A stretch of DNA of 64,000 nucleotides from Bacillota bacterium (GTDB taxonomy: Bacteria > Bacillota > UBA4882 > UBA8346), in contig JAEXDA010000047.1 in the NCBI GenBank assembly GCA_023401925.1, positions 1 through 64,000 on the forward strand. Reading direction: 5' to 3'. Of this stretch, positions 42,256 through 49,903 are shown piece by piece. The number at the start of each line of letters is the position of its first letter. Within the stretch, counting starts at the first letter, position 1. Position numbers and translations under genes: made by a program. The notes under the pieces are model-generated. The model saw nothing but the letters and a program-made list of their open reading frames with translations, was not told where the DNA came from and did no database searches.

Positions 42256-42425
42256 ATTTTATTCATGGAAAGAAGTGTAGGCTTGGACAAGGATCCCTTC
42301 CAGTGTACCTTGGGGATAATCTAACAACGATCGAAACTCCAGCATGACGGTCCTCCAAATCACCATTTTTTCAAATCAAAATCAATATCATCAAACACTT
42401 TCTGAAAAGATTGCCATCAAAGTTT

Positions 42426-43103
42426 TTAAAATTCTCTCCGGCCTTCCAATATAGCCAGGGCATCAAAATCTTTCAAGTTAAGCAATGCTTTTTTTCCACG
42501 GCGGATGATCTTTGTTTGTATTTTCCCGTTTTTATCAACGGTAGTTACTGTCATCCATCCCGTGAGTAAATTATAGTCTTCGGTTGTTCCTTCGCCGGTA
42601 CCGGTAAAATAAGAATCCATCCTGGCTCCTATTAAATACCATCCATGATTCTGATAGCGGAACCGATAACGATAAGCCCAGCGGTAATTGCTTCCTCCGT
42701 AAAAATTTATCAAGAGGGAGCCCCGGTTTACCAATATATCTTCAAAAGGGTCACCCCAGACTCCGCCTTGATCCGCTTTTAAGATCGCTTTTGCTGTTTG
42801 AACCGATAATTGATAATTTCCTTTGTCCTTGAATGCGATGAACAAAACCCGGGGAGGCGCTTGTGAATCTTTGGAATCCGTTTTACCGTATTCGATAACA
42901 CCGGCGATATCATCCAATCCGTCTTGATTCAAATCACCCCCGGTTTTTTTGATCAATTTCCATCCCGCAGGAATGAAAGATTCAATATTTTTTCCTACCT
43001 TAACTCGAATGGGTAAGGCTGTACTCTTTTCCGCAGCGGTTACCGTCAGGTTCATTCCTAAAATCCAGCCCGCCAAAAACAAATACAGCAAAGCTTTTTT
43101 CAT
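42426..43103 (-). CDS. secreted protein with FG-GAP-like repeat, unknown
   Basis: This 225-residue protein has a signal peptide to about residue 24 (MKKALLYLFLAGWILGMNLT). GGDLNQDGLDDIAGVIEYG near residue 55 is a calcium-binding FG-GAP/VCBS-like blade motif. The remainder resembles exported proteins that report on conserved envelope functions but has no named family that I recognise. It follows the M42 peptidase gene by 23 nt in the same orientation, so it may be in its operon. Confidence 0.6.
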   Translation of the reverse strand: MKKALLYLFLAGWILGMNLTVTAAEKSTALPIRVKVGKNIESFIPAGWKLIKKTGGDLNQDGLDDIAGVIEYGKTDSKDSQAPPRVLFIAFKDKGNYQLSVQTAKAILKADQGGVWGDPFEDILVNRGSLLINFYGGSNYRWAYRYRFRYQNHGWYLIGARMDSYFTGTGEGTTEDYNLLTGWMTVTTVDKNGKIQTKIIRRGKKALLNLKDFDALAILEGRREF

Positions 43104-43126
43104 CCTAAGCCTCCCGATTCCGAATT

Positions 43127-44173
43127 TTACGATCCCAGATATTCTTTTAACAGAATAAAGGTATTTTCGATTCCTTCATAATGGGCTCTTTCATATCCGT
43201 GGGAGGATGCTATGCCCGGTCCGATCAAGCCATGTTTTAGATCATACCCCGCAATAAGCGCCGCATCTGCGTCCGAGCCATAAAAAGGGTATACGTCAAC
43301 CGCATAGTTCAATTTTTGCCCCTTGGCAATTTCGATGAATCGATTGGTTAAATCGTAATCATAGGGCCCTTTTGAATCCTTGGCGCATATGGATACCTTA
43401 AACTCATCGGTTTCCAGGTCATCTCCCACAGCTCCCATGTCGACCGAAACCATTTCGATTACTCCATCCGGTATCCCGGCGGATGCGCCATGGCCGACTT
43501 CTTCATAGGTAGTAAACATCAGATATACTTTCCGCTTCAATGGGATGCCCTGTTCCTTAATATATTTTGCCAAAGCAATTAAAATACCGGAACTTGCTTT
43601 GTCGTCAAGATGGCGGCTCTTAATGAAACCACTCCGGGTATATAGGGTCCGCGAATCAAAAGACACAAAATCCCCGGCGCTGATTTCCAACTTTTTGACA
43701 TCCTCTCTGGAGTTGACTTTTTCATCAATGACCAATTCAATATTAGCATCATCCCTTTTCAGTTCGGATATGGTTTTGCACGAGGCGACATGAACCGATG
43801 ATTTTTCAATCTGAATGGTACCGGAATACTCCTTTCCAGTGCGGGTATGGATGGTGCAGTTCTCCGTTTCAATATAATTTTCGGGAAAAGAACCGATCTT
43901 GGAAAGTCTAAGCCTTCCGTTAGGCTTAATTCCCCTGACCATAGCTCCCAAAGTATCAATATGGGCGGCCAGGAGCAACCCATTTCCTTCCCCGCCCAAG
44001 TCGACCAAAACCGCTTTTTTGTTGGTCAATACCGGTTGATATCCCAACCGGGCCAATTCATCACACAGGTATTGTCCGGCTTTTGCGGTAAAACCGGAGG
44101 GACTGGGGATATTGCAAAGATGAATCATTTGTTCGACTGCATAATCAACATAGTTTTTCATAAGCATACTCAT
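43127..44173 (-). CDS. M42-family aminopeptidase
   Basis: This 348-residue co-catalytic metallo-aminopeptidase has LLLAAHIDTLG (first metal histidine/aspartate), KSRHLDDKAS (bridging Asp), TTYEEVGHGAS (catalytic and metal glutamates), VDMGA, and the C-terminal IASSHGYERAH with the last histidine. These are the M42/TET signature positions. The ATG at 44173 follows GGAG and overlaps the stop of the small frame upstream as ATGA. Cytosolic peptide degradation is the usual role. Confidence 0.9.
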   Translation of the reverse strand: MSMLMKNYVDYAVEQMIHLCNIPSPSGFTAKAGQYLCDELARLGYQPVLTNKKAVLVDLGGEGNGLLLAAHIDTLGAMVRGIKPNGRLRLSKIGSFPENYIETENCTIHTRTGKEYSGTIQIEKSSVHVASCKTISELKRDDANIELVIDEKVNSREDVKKLEISAGDFVSFDSRTLYTRSGFIKSRHLDDKASSGILIALAKYIKEQGIPLKRKVYLMFTTYEEVGHGASAGIPDGVIEMVSVDMGAVGDDLETDEFKVSICAKDSKGPYDYDLTNRFIEIAKGQKLNYAVDVYPFYGSDADAALIAGYDLKHGLIGPGIASSHGYERAHYEGIENTFILLKEYLGS

Positions 44174-44361
44174 ACCATCTCCTGTAACCATTCGATCCGT
44201 TTATTCCCGGGATAATGGGCAATAAAATGATTGCCGAATAAATCTTCAATATCATCAAAATTTGCTTGAGTCAACCCCTCATCAATCAGTCTTTCTTTCC
44301 CTCCAACATTAGTTACATGAATTGTTGTATTCCAATTCCGTCCCAAACCCGGTATCAGCAA
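44170..44361 (-). pseudogene. short gene or 5'-truncated fragment before the M42 peptidase
   Basis: The frame is open from 44382 and reads VYLSDNKLLIPGLGRNWNTT, later GGKERLIDEGLTQANFDDIE and HYPGNKRIEWLQEMV. It looks like genuine protein but has no ATG; the only usable start is TTG at 44361 with no ribosome binding site. TTGATA (44424-44419) and TATAGA (44400-44395) with an 18-nt spacer lie just upstream. Its TGA overlaps the M42 start codon, implying coupling. Either a real small gene with an odd start, or the tail of a larger lost gene. I do not recognise the family. Confidence 0.4.
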
Positions 44362-44444
44362 CTTATTATCGGATAAATAAACTTATTGGTTTATTCTATA
44401 CCAACTTTCAATATGATTTATCAACCCTTGATGGTTGTCTCTTT

Positions 44445-44765
44445 TTAATTCTTCAGTCTTTGTAATGATTTGTACCCATTTTTCTTTAAAAATTCGTTTA
44501 TTAACTTTGTCAATTTTAATCCATCGATAAAGCCTTGCCGATACATTGCCCTGATAACTATACTGTCTTGTTCGGCTTCTGCTTCGTCATATTGGTAGAC
44601 CAAAGACTGTGATTGCGGAGGTAAGTTTTTCATCAGTGCTCGTTGAACTTCAATAATCTGAGAGTTCAACTCCCTGTATCGTTTGTCAGCTGATAAAATC
44701 TTTTGCCCGATTTCCTCAGTCCTGTCAAAGATAAGGCCTTTGAAGTAATGATTGAGTTTTTTTAG
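44445..44765 (-). CDS. small helical protein (DUF6809-like)
   Basis: This 106-residue helical protein has RYRELNSQIIEVQRALMKNL and a C-terminal MYRQGFIDGLKLTKLINEFL, the pattern of small DUF6809-type proteins (paired helices, then a GF-DGLKL helix) found in clostridial mobile regions. I prefer the ATG at 44765 behind AAGGGA; in-frame starts at 44804 and 44843 lack spacing or overlap the regulatory repeats. It is divergent from an RHH regulator gene with shared GATGTCA sites between them. Function unknown. Confidence 0.55.
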   Translation of the reverse strand, partial: LKKLNHYFKGLIFDRTEEIGQKILSADKRYRELNSQIIEVQRALMKNLPPQSQSLVYQYDEAEAEQDSIVIRAMYRQGFIDGLKLTKLINEFLKKNGYKSLQRLKN

Positions 44766-44796
44766 CATGATCAATTTTCCCTTCATCATATCCGGC

Positions 44797-44900
44797 GATG
44801 TCATTTCGGCATCACCTTTATAAACATTATATATTGATGCCATAGTGATGTCAATGTGAATGTATTCATTCCGATGTCACCATGTTATAATAATGACATC
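44797..44900. promoter_or_regulatory. GATGTCA operator cluster and promoter of the RHH gene
   Basis: GATGTCA occurs at 44797-44803, 44847-44853 and 44873-44879, and inverted (TGACATC) at 44894-44900. The last two flank TATAAT (44886-44891) symmetrically. No good -35 is visible. The arrangement is what a ribbon-helix-helix repressor encoded at 44922 would need to control itself and the divergent gene. Confidence 0.55.
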
Positions 44901-44921
44901 TCGCGAAAAGGGGATTCGATA

Positions 44922-45089
44922 ATGCCCACAGACAAAAGAGTTTTCACTCTGCGTTTACAAGAAGACAATTTCAATAAAATCAAGTATATCGCGGAGAAAA
45001 ATAAGCGTTCGATTGCCATGCAAATTGAATTTTTAGTTGAACAATATATATCGGAATATGAGAAGGAGCACGGGAAAATTAACCCCTGA
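44922..45089 (+). CDS. Arc-type ribbon-helix-helix protein
   Basis: This 55-residue protein reads MPTDKRVFTLRLQEDNFNKI then AEKNKRSIAMQIEFLVEQYI, the beta-strand plus two-helix pattern of Arc/MetJ-type DNA-binding dimers. AAGGGG lies before the ATG at 44922. It is the only plus-strand gene for several kilobases and is divergent from the DUF6809-like gene. It could be an antitoxin without its toxin or a transcription factor acting on the GATGTCA sites upstream. Confidence 0.75.
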   Translation: MPTDKRVFTLRLQEDNFNKIKYIAEKNKRSIAMQIEFLVEQYISEYEKEHGKINP

Positions 45090-45139
45090 CTCTTTTCTCT
45101 GAATTCCTGATTTTGCTTTCTTCTTCAAAACAACTTCAA

Positions 45140-45607
45140 TCAAATCATTCTTGTCATCCAAGTAATTTCATCTTGAATATCGATCTGTTCTAAATCCTGC
45201 ACAAATCCCATCTTCTTATAAAACTCAACTGCATTCCTACTGCTCGGAACATGTAAATCCTCAACACTCTTGCTTTTAAATATTTCAAATAAATGATTCA
45301 ATAAACTTCTTCCAATACCTTGCCCATGGAATTCGGGTTTTACAAAGAAATTAGAAATTGAATACTTTGGCGCACTGTTATCTCCAAAGTTAGCCAAGGC
45401 GCCAGTAGCAACAATTTCATCATCGATTTCGACCACAAATATTTCCTTCCAATTCATCTGGTTCATTAGCTTCACTGCTGTATTATGATTTTTAAATTCT
45501 TCAATAATATTAATTGAATGATATTTGGGCATTACTTCATCAAAATTTCGCCTAATCAATTCTGCAACAGCCCCAACGTCTTGACTTTCCATTTTTCTTA
45601 TCTTCAT
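45140..45607 (-). CDS. GNAT-family N-acetyltransferase
   Basis: This 155-residue acetyltransferase has the acetyl-CoA loop PEFHGQGIGRSLLNHLFEIF (motif A, Q/R-x-x-G-x-G) near residue 100 and the C-terminal NAVEFYKKMGFVQD (motif B). The ATG at 45607 begins the GNAT-like MKIRKMESQDVGAVAELIRR; an open extension to 45718 crosses a repeated intergenic element and is rejected. Substrate unknown. It is the first of four or five GNAT genes in the accessory region. Confidence 0.82.
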   Translation of the reverse strand: MKIRKMESQDVGAVAELIRRNFDEVMPKYHSINIIEEFKNHNTAVKLMNQMNWKEIFVVEIDDEIVATGALANFGDNSAPKYSISNFFVKPEFHGQGIGRSLLNHLFEIFKSKSVEDLHVPSSRNAVEFYKKMGFVQDLEQIDIQDEITWMTRMI

Positions 45608-45629
45608 TGAATTACTTTCATTCCTTTTT

Positions 45630-45644
45630 CGGCCATAATGGCCG
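45630..45644. repeat. 15-nt palindrome upstream of the GNAT gene
   Basis: CGGCCAT-A-ATGGCCG is a perfect palindrome 23 nt before the ATG at 45607. It would form a hairpin in the 5' leader or bind a dimeric regulator. Confidence 0.4.
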
Positions 45645-45673
45645 CGTCGTCGCTCAAGTATTGGGCAAAAAGC

Positions 45674-45720
45674 AGATAATGTCGCTGCGTTACTGACCTT
45701 GATACAAATCAGCGACACTT
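45674..45720. repeat. TGTC-rich junction element, copy 1
   Basis: On the plus strand AGATAATGTC (45674-45683), GTTACTGAC (45689-45697) and GCGACAC (45712-45718) occur in order, with GTCGCTG/CAGCGAC arms (45681-45687, 45710-45716). The same order of motifs recurs at 46523-46604. Both copies lie just upstream of a minus-strand gene. Confidence 0.55.
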
Positions 45721-45872
45721 CGGCTTAGCTGTATCGATGCAGGCGCGCCAACTTCATGAATGTACTTCTTGACAACTTTGTGATATTCCTTACCGCGCCC
45801 AAAGCGGAAACCCTCGCTGTTATCTGAAGTAAGGCATGGGTCAACATATTTAAACGGCAGGGATGCTGCGTT
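45690..45872 (-). pseudogene. unidentified gene remnant lacking a start
   Basis: The minus-strand frame reads NAASLPFKYVDPCLTSDNSE, FGRGKEYHKVVKKYIHEVGA and SIQLSRSVADLYQGQ, then stops inside the TGTC-rich element. Codon use and composition look protein-like, but there is no start codon after the preceding in-frame stop. I do not recognise the family. It is probably the C-terminal end of a lost gene. Confidence 0.35.
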
Positions 45873-45910
45873 TTATCAAATCCCTTTCATTATAATAAAC
45901 TTTTAAAAGC

Positions 45911-46480
45911 TTATAAATTCAGTTCAGCTTTGATACAATTACATATCCTTATTGCCTCTTGACATCTTTGAAAATCCATGCTTTTTCCTTCATAATAAGA
46001 AGAAAAATGAAATGACAATTCCATAAAGTTCTTAGCCACTGCTATATAATTTAAATCATAAGACAAATATATTAACCCCGTACGAACTTGTCGTTCTCCA
46101 CGCCCATTAATTGTTTCTGAGACAATTATTCTTTCTTTAAATGGAACCTTGTCACGAATATGTTCAGTAGCTTCTAATACTTTGTCTAGCACAAAATCAG
46201 TTTTGGAGTTATTTATTAGATCATACATCCTACTATGGACAATCCAAAGTGATGTATCACACTTATCTTCCATAATGTCTGTATAATATTCATTGAACTG
46301 TTCCATTCCCCACTCTGTTTCTTGTTCTTTTGAGATATTCATTTTCGTATATTCTTCATATCTTTGCGGGTATTCTCGCGCCATATGAAAATGAGAGCAA
46401 CCCATATCCATAAAATATATTTTGGCTTGTTGGATAGATTCGATAGGTTCATTCAATGTCTCGTTCCCGTTAAATCTCAT
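45911..46480 (-). CDS. hypothetical cytosolic protein
   Basis: I do not recognise this 189-residue, charged, mainly helical protein (for example DMGCSHFHMAREYPQRYEEY). It lacks a signal peptide and membrane segments. The ATG at 46480 follows AAAGGA with 7-nt spacing; an in-frame extension to 46591 runs through the TGTC-rich junction element and is rejected. Neighbours are unrelated single genes, so it looks like accessory cargo. Confidence 0.6.
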   Translation of the reverse strand: MRFNGNETLNEPIESIQQAKIYFMDMGCSHFHMAREYPQRYEEYTKMNISKEQETEWGMEQFNEYYTDIMEDKCDTSLWIVHSRMYDLINNSKTDFVLDKVLEATEHIRDKVPFKERIIVSETINGRGERQVRTGLIYLSYDLNYIAVAKNFMELSFHFSSYYEGKSMDFQRCQEAIRICNCIKAELNL

Positions 46481-46522
46481 TTTATGTCCTTTCCGGCGGC
46501 CTGGATGGCTGCTTCCCTTCCC

Positions 46523-46604
46523 GTCGCATCTTAGATAATGTCTCAGGGTTACTGACATCCAAGCACCCCGGTGACAGTTCGACTTGGGCAATCAGATGCG
46601 ACAC
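46523..46604. repeat. TGTC-rich junction element, copy 2
   Basis: GTCGCATC (46523-46530) and GATGCGAC (46595-46602) are 8-bp inverted arms. Between them lie AGATAATGTC (46533-46542) and GGTTACTGAC, as in copy 1. On the minus strand the core TGTC recurs three times, a pattern like the multiple short terminal repeats of some insertion sequences. No transposase remains. Confidence 0.55.
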
Positions 46605-46680
46605 TCCAAACCTGAGTTAACCACTTAAATCAGCTTCAACGGATTCTGTATTAAACCCATATCCTATTTGCTTAAATTAA

Positions 46681-46712
46681 TTGCAATAATATTCTCTATA
46701 TTATTTAAAATA
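46681..46712. repeat. 32-bp dispersed repeat, copy 1
   Basis: The 32 bases starting TTGCAATAATATTCTC and ending TTATTTAAAATA are identical to 53312-53343. Similarity continues more loosely on both sides (CATATCCT near 46660 matches GATATCCT near 53157). Both copies lie between a minus-strand stop codon and the next minus-strand start. Confidence 0.85.
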
Positions 46713-46819
46713 ACCTGCATCTTTTACTTGCTGGAGAACTTCCAAATATCAATTAAGGCTTTATCCCATTATCCCGATATTTTTTTAACAGGACAGCCAA
46801 ATCCGGCAAATGGCAATCA

Positions 46820-46851
46820 AAAAGAGCGCCTGAGAAAAAGGCCGCTCTTTT
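46820..46851 (-). terminator. terminator-like dispersed element, copy 1
   Basis: AAAAGAGCG (46820-46828) and CGCTCTTTT (46843-46851) form the stem, with five T following in the minus direction. It is 75 nt after the AAC(3)-like stop. A near-identical copy including flanks lies at 59981-60012. Confidence 0.75.
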
Positions 46852-46925
46852 CATGATGAAATATAAATTTTGGCACACCTTTTTGTTTTTTTAAGAAGGA
46901 GCTAGGAAAATACACTAAGCTCCTT

Positions 46926-47681
46926 CTACATAGTAGTACTCTTTTTCTTCATTCCGTATAATTCGGAAGGATTCCTTTCCAAAGCTTTTTTATAAAGATC
47001 AATTACATGGTTAACTTTGAAAAACATGCATTTGGCGTTTCCAATCGTAATATCTTTTATATATCCGTTTTTATAGGCTTGATCTTGTATTTTATACCAT
47101 GCCTTTTCAGGTGGGTTTCCTGTTTCGATATACCATTTATCCTTTGGATAATGGCTTTGGACTTCATCTGATGGCTTAAAAATATCTCTAATTTCATTTG
47201 GAAGTATTGATTCAACATAATGCATGCTTGACAATCTATATATATCCACTCCCAATAATAAGCCATATCCATCTTTGAAGTGCAGATTAGAAAGCCCTCC
47301 ACAGTTCTTATCTTGCTCTACACCCCAGGCTGATACTCTATGGATCCCTTCTCCTGTTTTGACATCAGACATTTTCCGAAATGTATCCGAAATAATTCCC
47401 ATTCCGGTTCTCTCATCGGAATTCGGATCCAATATTTTTATCTTGTAGGTTAGTCCTCTTTTTTTATCTTCTTCGGTGAGTTCAAGTTGTTTAGATACCG
47501 GGTAAGAAGTCATAATGATTGCTCCCTTTGGGGTAATGATATTCTGCAAAACTGAAATTACGGTTTCGGCTCCGCCATTGACCTGCCCAAAACTACTCAA
47601 CGAACTATGCACCTCAATATACATGCCTTCCCGTAAACCAAGTTCACGTAATTTTGATTCAATGATATGATAAGTAATCAT
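46926..47681 (-). CDS. AAC(3)-family aminoglycoside N-acetyltransferase-like protein
   Basis: This 251-residue antibiotic-NAT-fold protein has the family opening IEVHSSLSSFGQVNGGAETV, then GAIIMTSYP, RTGMGIISDTFRK and DGYGLLLGVDIYRLSSMHYV, containing the conserved histidine region. AAC(3) enzymes acetylate the 3-amino group of aminoglycosides; distant members such as YokD have other roles, so resistance is not proven. AAGGAAG precedes the ATG at 47681. The preceding in-frame ATG at 47720 is rejected. Confidence 0.8.
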   Translation of the reverse strand: MITYHIIESKLRELGLREGMYIEVHSSLSSFGQVNGGAETVISVLQNIITPKGAIIMTSYPVSKQLELTEEDKKRGLTYKIKILDPNSDERTGMGIISDTFRKMSDVKTGEGIHRVSAWGVEQDKNCGGLSNLHFKDGYGLLLGVDIYRLSSMHYVESILPNEIRDIFKPSDEVQSHYPKDKWYIETGNPPEKAWYKIQDQAYKNGYIKDITIGNAKCMFFKVNHVIDLYKKALERNPSELYGMKKKSTTM

Positions 47682-47762
47682 AGTATTCTTCCTTTTTGAT
47701 ACTAAATCGGCAACAAACATTTCCGATGCTTATCTTTACCAAATTTCTCATATGATTTTTAT

Positions 47763-47951
47763 TCAATCAACCAACATTTCCTTGATAATACTTTTTACTT
47801 CAATTATTTCTTCTGATGTTAAATCCCCTATCTTTTCACAAAGCCTGGTTTTATCAATCGAGCGAATCTGATCCAATACAATCCAACCATCTACATCATT
47901 CTCTCTAAGCTTAACCCAGGTTGGATATCCTTCCCTTCCTTTGTTTGTCAC
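47763..47951 (-). pseudogene. mazF toxin, C-terminal fragment
   Basis: The frame starts at GTG 47951 and reads VTNKGREGYPTWVKL then DGWIVLDQIRSIDKTRLCEK, the C-terminal half of the MazF/PemK RNase fold. The N-terminal half, with the PKRGDI-type opening and GHEQ-type loop, is absent. The GTG overlaps the TGA of the mazE remnant, so one deletion removed the end of mazE and the first half of mazF. The product cannot be an active MazF. Confidence 0.75.
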
Positions 47952-48169
47952 AGGTAAAATTCATCCGGAATGATCAGAACATCGTCATCGTTTTGATGCA
48001 TTCGTTCAAATGCCTCAGCCCAACCCTGACGGGGGTTCTTAATTGGTTTAATAATAATGCAATTGTCTTGGATTTCTAATTCCACTTTCGAATCAATGCC
48101 ACACTGTTTTAAAACTGCCAGTGGGAGCCGGATTCCTTTTGAATTGCCTATTTTGATATATATAGACGT
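47948..48169 (-). pseudogene. mazE antitoxin without a start codon
   Basis: The frame, too weakly started to be called by standard means, reads TSIYIKIGNSKGIRLPLAVL, CGIDSKVELEIQDN and IKNPRQGWAEAFERMHQN, a classical AbrB-type MazE. Where MSIYIKIGNSKG would be expected, the first codon is ACG (48169-48167). It lies inside the 3' end of the upstream DUF2846-like gene (22-nt overlap), and no ribosome binding site is nearby. The C-terminus is cut to IIPDEFYL. The pair is a degraded MazEF module. Confidence 0.75.
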
Positions 48170-49173
48170 AAAACCGATCTTAATCTTCCATCCTCCGGCA
48201 ATAGCTTCTGGGCTTGAATTTCATTATTCTCAACCTTTTCAAGATTTTCTCCAATTAGTATCTTGGCTTTTTCCATAACCACCTTCAAATCATCTGTGAG
48301 ACTGCTTTGATCCAATGTCACACTCGCAAGCCCTTTCAGGTTTTTTTGCAATTTATTTTCAGCAGTTTCTTTTGAAACAGGTAATAATTTGACATCCATT
48401 GCGAACTTACCCATCCCGGTTTTCATTTCAATATAGTAATTTTCCCCAGCCTCAACGTTCGCCTCAACCACGGCATATTGATCGGACTTGGCGATAAAAT
48501 AATGTTTTCCCGGCTTCACTTTAACTTGAAAGGAAGTAAGTCCTTTTAATGTTCCTAAATATTCATCCTCGCTCCATATCCCAATAAGAATATTTCGAAA
48601 TGGCCCACCTTGTCTATAAAACGTTATCACAGCATTCTCGTCATCCGGAGTAAACATTTCTTCAGTTTGTTTCATCAGTTGAACGTCAAAGATGCAGGGA
48701 TTCATTAAACTGATTTCATATCCGTCATTCGGTTCAGATGTGCTTAAAATGGGTACTTCTTTCGTTTTCTCAACTAATTGTTTTCCAATATCTTTGACGT
48801 GCGTGAATGTTCCTTGAGCATAGTTCAATGATAAATAAACTGTTTCCCCCGGAGTATATTTTAATAAATATTTAGCGACTAAAACCCTGGCTTGTACAAC
48901 ATTAATAATATTGGGGCCATTATTTACTTTAAAACAGCAATAACTTCCGTTCGATAATGAAGCAACCACTTTTTCGTTACATGCTAGCCAAACTTTTCTC
49001 AGGGCACCAAAAGCTGCGTTTTCCCGAATAACATACACCGTCATTTCTTCTGATGCATTTGATACATCCGATGCATTTTGAGGTATGGTTGTTTCTTCGG
49101 CCTGAATTATCATGGAAGAAACCATTAAGAACAAGAGCACGATCCATAAAGATACTTTAAAACTTTTTTTCAT
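48148..49173 (-). CDS. exported protein with two DUF2846-like domains
   Basis: This 341-residue protein has a signal peptide (MKKSFKVSLWIVLLFLMVSS, cleaved near QAEE). Two repeats follow, about residues 45-120 and 180-270. Each runs from a TVYVIRE/VITFYRQ strand through a VWLACNEK/GIWSEDEYLGTL turn to a PGKHYFIAKS-like step, with GENYYIE closing the second, as in DUF2846 lipoprotein-like domains. AAAGGTGAG precedes the ATG at 49173. Its 3' end overlaps the mazE remnant. Function unknown. Confidence 0.65.
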   Translation of the reverse strand: MKKSFKVSLWIVLLFLMVSSMIIQAEETTIPQNASDVSNASEEMTVYVIRENAAFGALRKVWLACNEKVVASLSNGSYCCFKVNNGPNIINVVQARVLVAKYLLKYTPGETVYLSLNYAQGTFTHVKDIGKQLVEKTKEVPILSTSEPNDGYEISLMNPCIFDVQLMKQTEEMFTPDDENAVITFYRQGGPFRNILIGIWSEDEYLGTLKGLTSFQVKVKPGKHYFIAKSDQYAVVEANVEAGENYYIEMKTGMGKFAMDVKLLPVSKETAENKLQKNLKGLASVTLDQSSLTDDLKVVMEKAKILIGENLEKVENNEIQAQKLLPEDGRLRSVLRLYISK

Positions 49174-49411
49174 ATGACTCACCTTTCCCTCTCCTATTGT
49201 TTTTACATCCGTTAAAAGTGCATTCAATCATGCATGGATAACCCTTTTGGCTTACAATTCAGAAGAAACATTGATAATCATCTGATCAAAGGATGGAAGC
49301 CACTCTCCCAATTTAAATATCCGAACGGTAACTTTTGCCTTTTTACGCCGCCAAAAAACAGGAATCCACTGTCAAAGGAGTTTTGAAAATGGGGGCAAGA
49401 TGTTTTGATAT

Positions 49412-49831
49412 TTAAACCGGTGTTCTTCTCATAAAATGAGTCCCCTCCGGAGCTCTCCTAAAATTAAACTTTTCATAAAACGGAACCATCGGATCTTGAC
49501 AGCATAGTTCTACGCGCTCAATGTCTTTTAAGTATTTATGCCCAAGTAGAGTCTCCAACAAAATCCTGCCGTATCCCAGAGCTCTATAGTTTTTGGATAT
49601 CATTACGTCATAAATTGTCGCTCGATACATACAATCCGATAAAAACCTGGCAAAGCCGATAATTTCATTACTGTCTTTGTTAATGCATGCGATAATGTTA
49701 CTGTTTTGAAGCATTAATTTTACATCTTCAACCGTCCGTTCTTTTGACCACCATTCGTTTCGATACATCTCTAACAACTGATTGATTTGTTCTTCAGTAA
49801 GCGTATCGACTATGTAAAAATCATCACTCAT
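49412..49831 (-). CDS. GNAT-family N-acetyltransferase
   Basis: This 139-residue enzyme has DVMISKNYRALGYGRILLETLL as acetyl-CoA loop and the C-terminal PFYEKFNFRRAPEGTHFMRR, typical of small GNATs. It resembles the GNAT at 55291-55698 in layout and C-terminus (FYEKFNF versus LYEKFGF, both ending in RR). GGGAAAAAATG-type spacing gives a weak ribosome binding site. Substrate unknown. Confidence 0.8.
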   Translation of the reverse strand: MSDDFYIVDTLTEEQINQLLEMYRNEWWSKERTVEDVKLMLQNSNIIACINKDSNEIIGFARFLSDCMYRATIYDVMISKNYRALGYGRILLETLLGHKYLKDIERVELCCQDPMVPFYEKFNFRRAPEGTHFMRRTPV

Positions 49832-49903
49832 TTTTTCCCTCCGAAAGAAAAAATTCTCAAAATAGAATGCATCCTATGAATCAACAACCAAATCAGCCAT
49901 CTA

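Noticed and set aside
45608..46591. Upstream extensions of the GNAT and 45911 genes
   Set aside because: Both extensions are translations of the TGTC-rich repeat; internal starts have correct ribosome sites.
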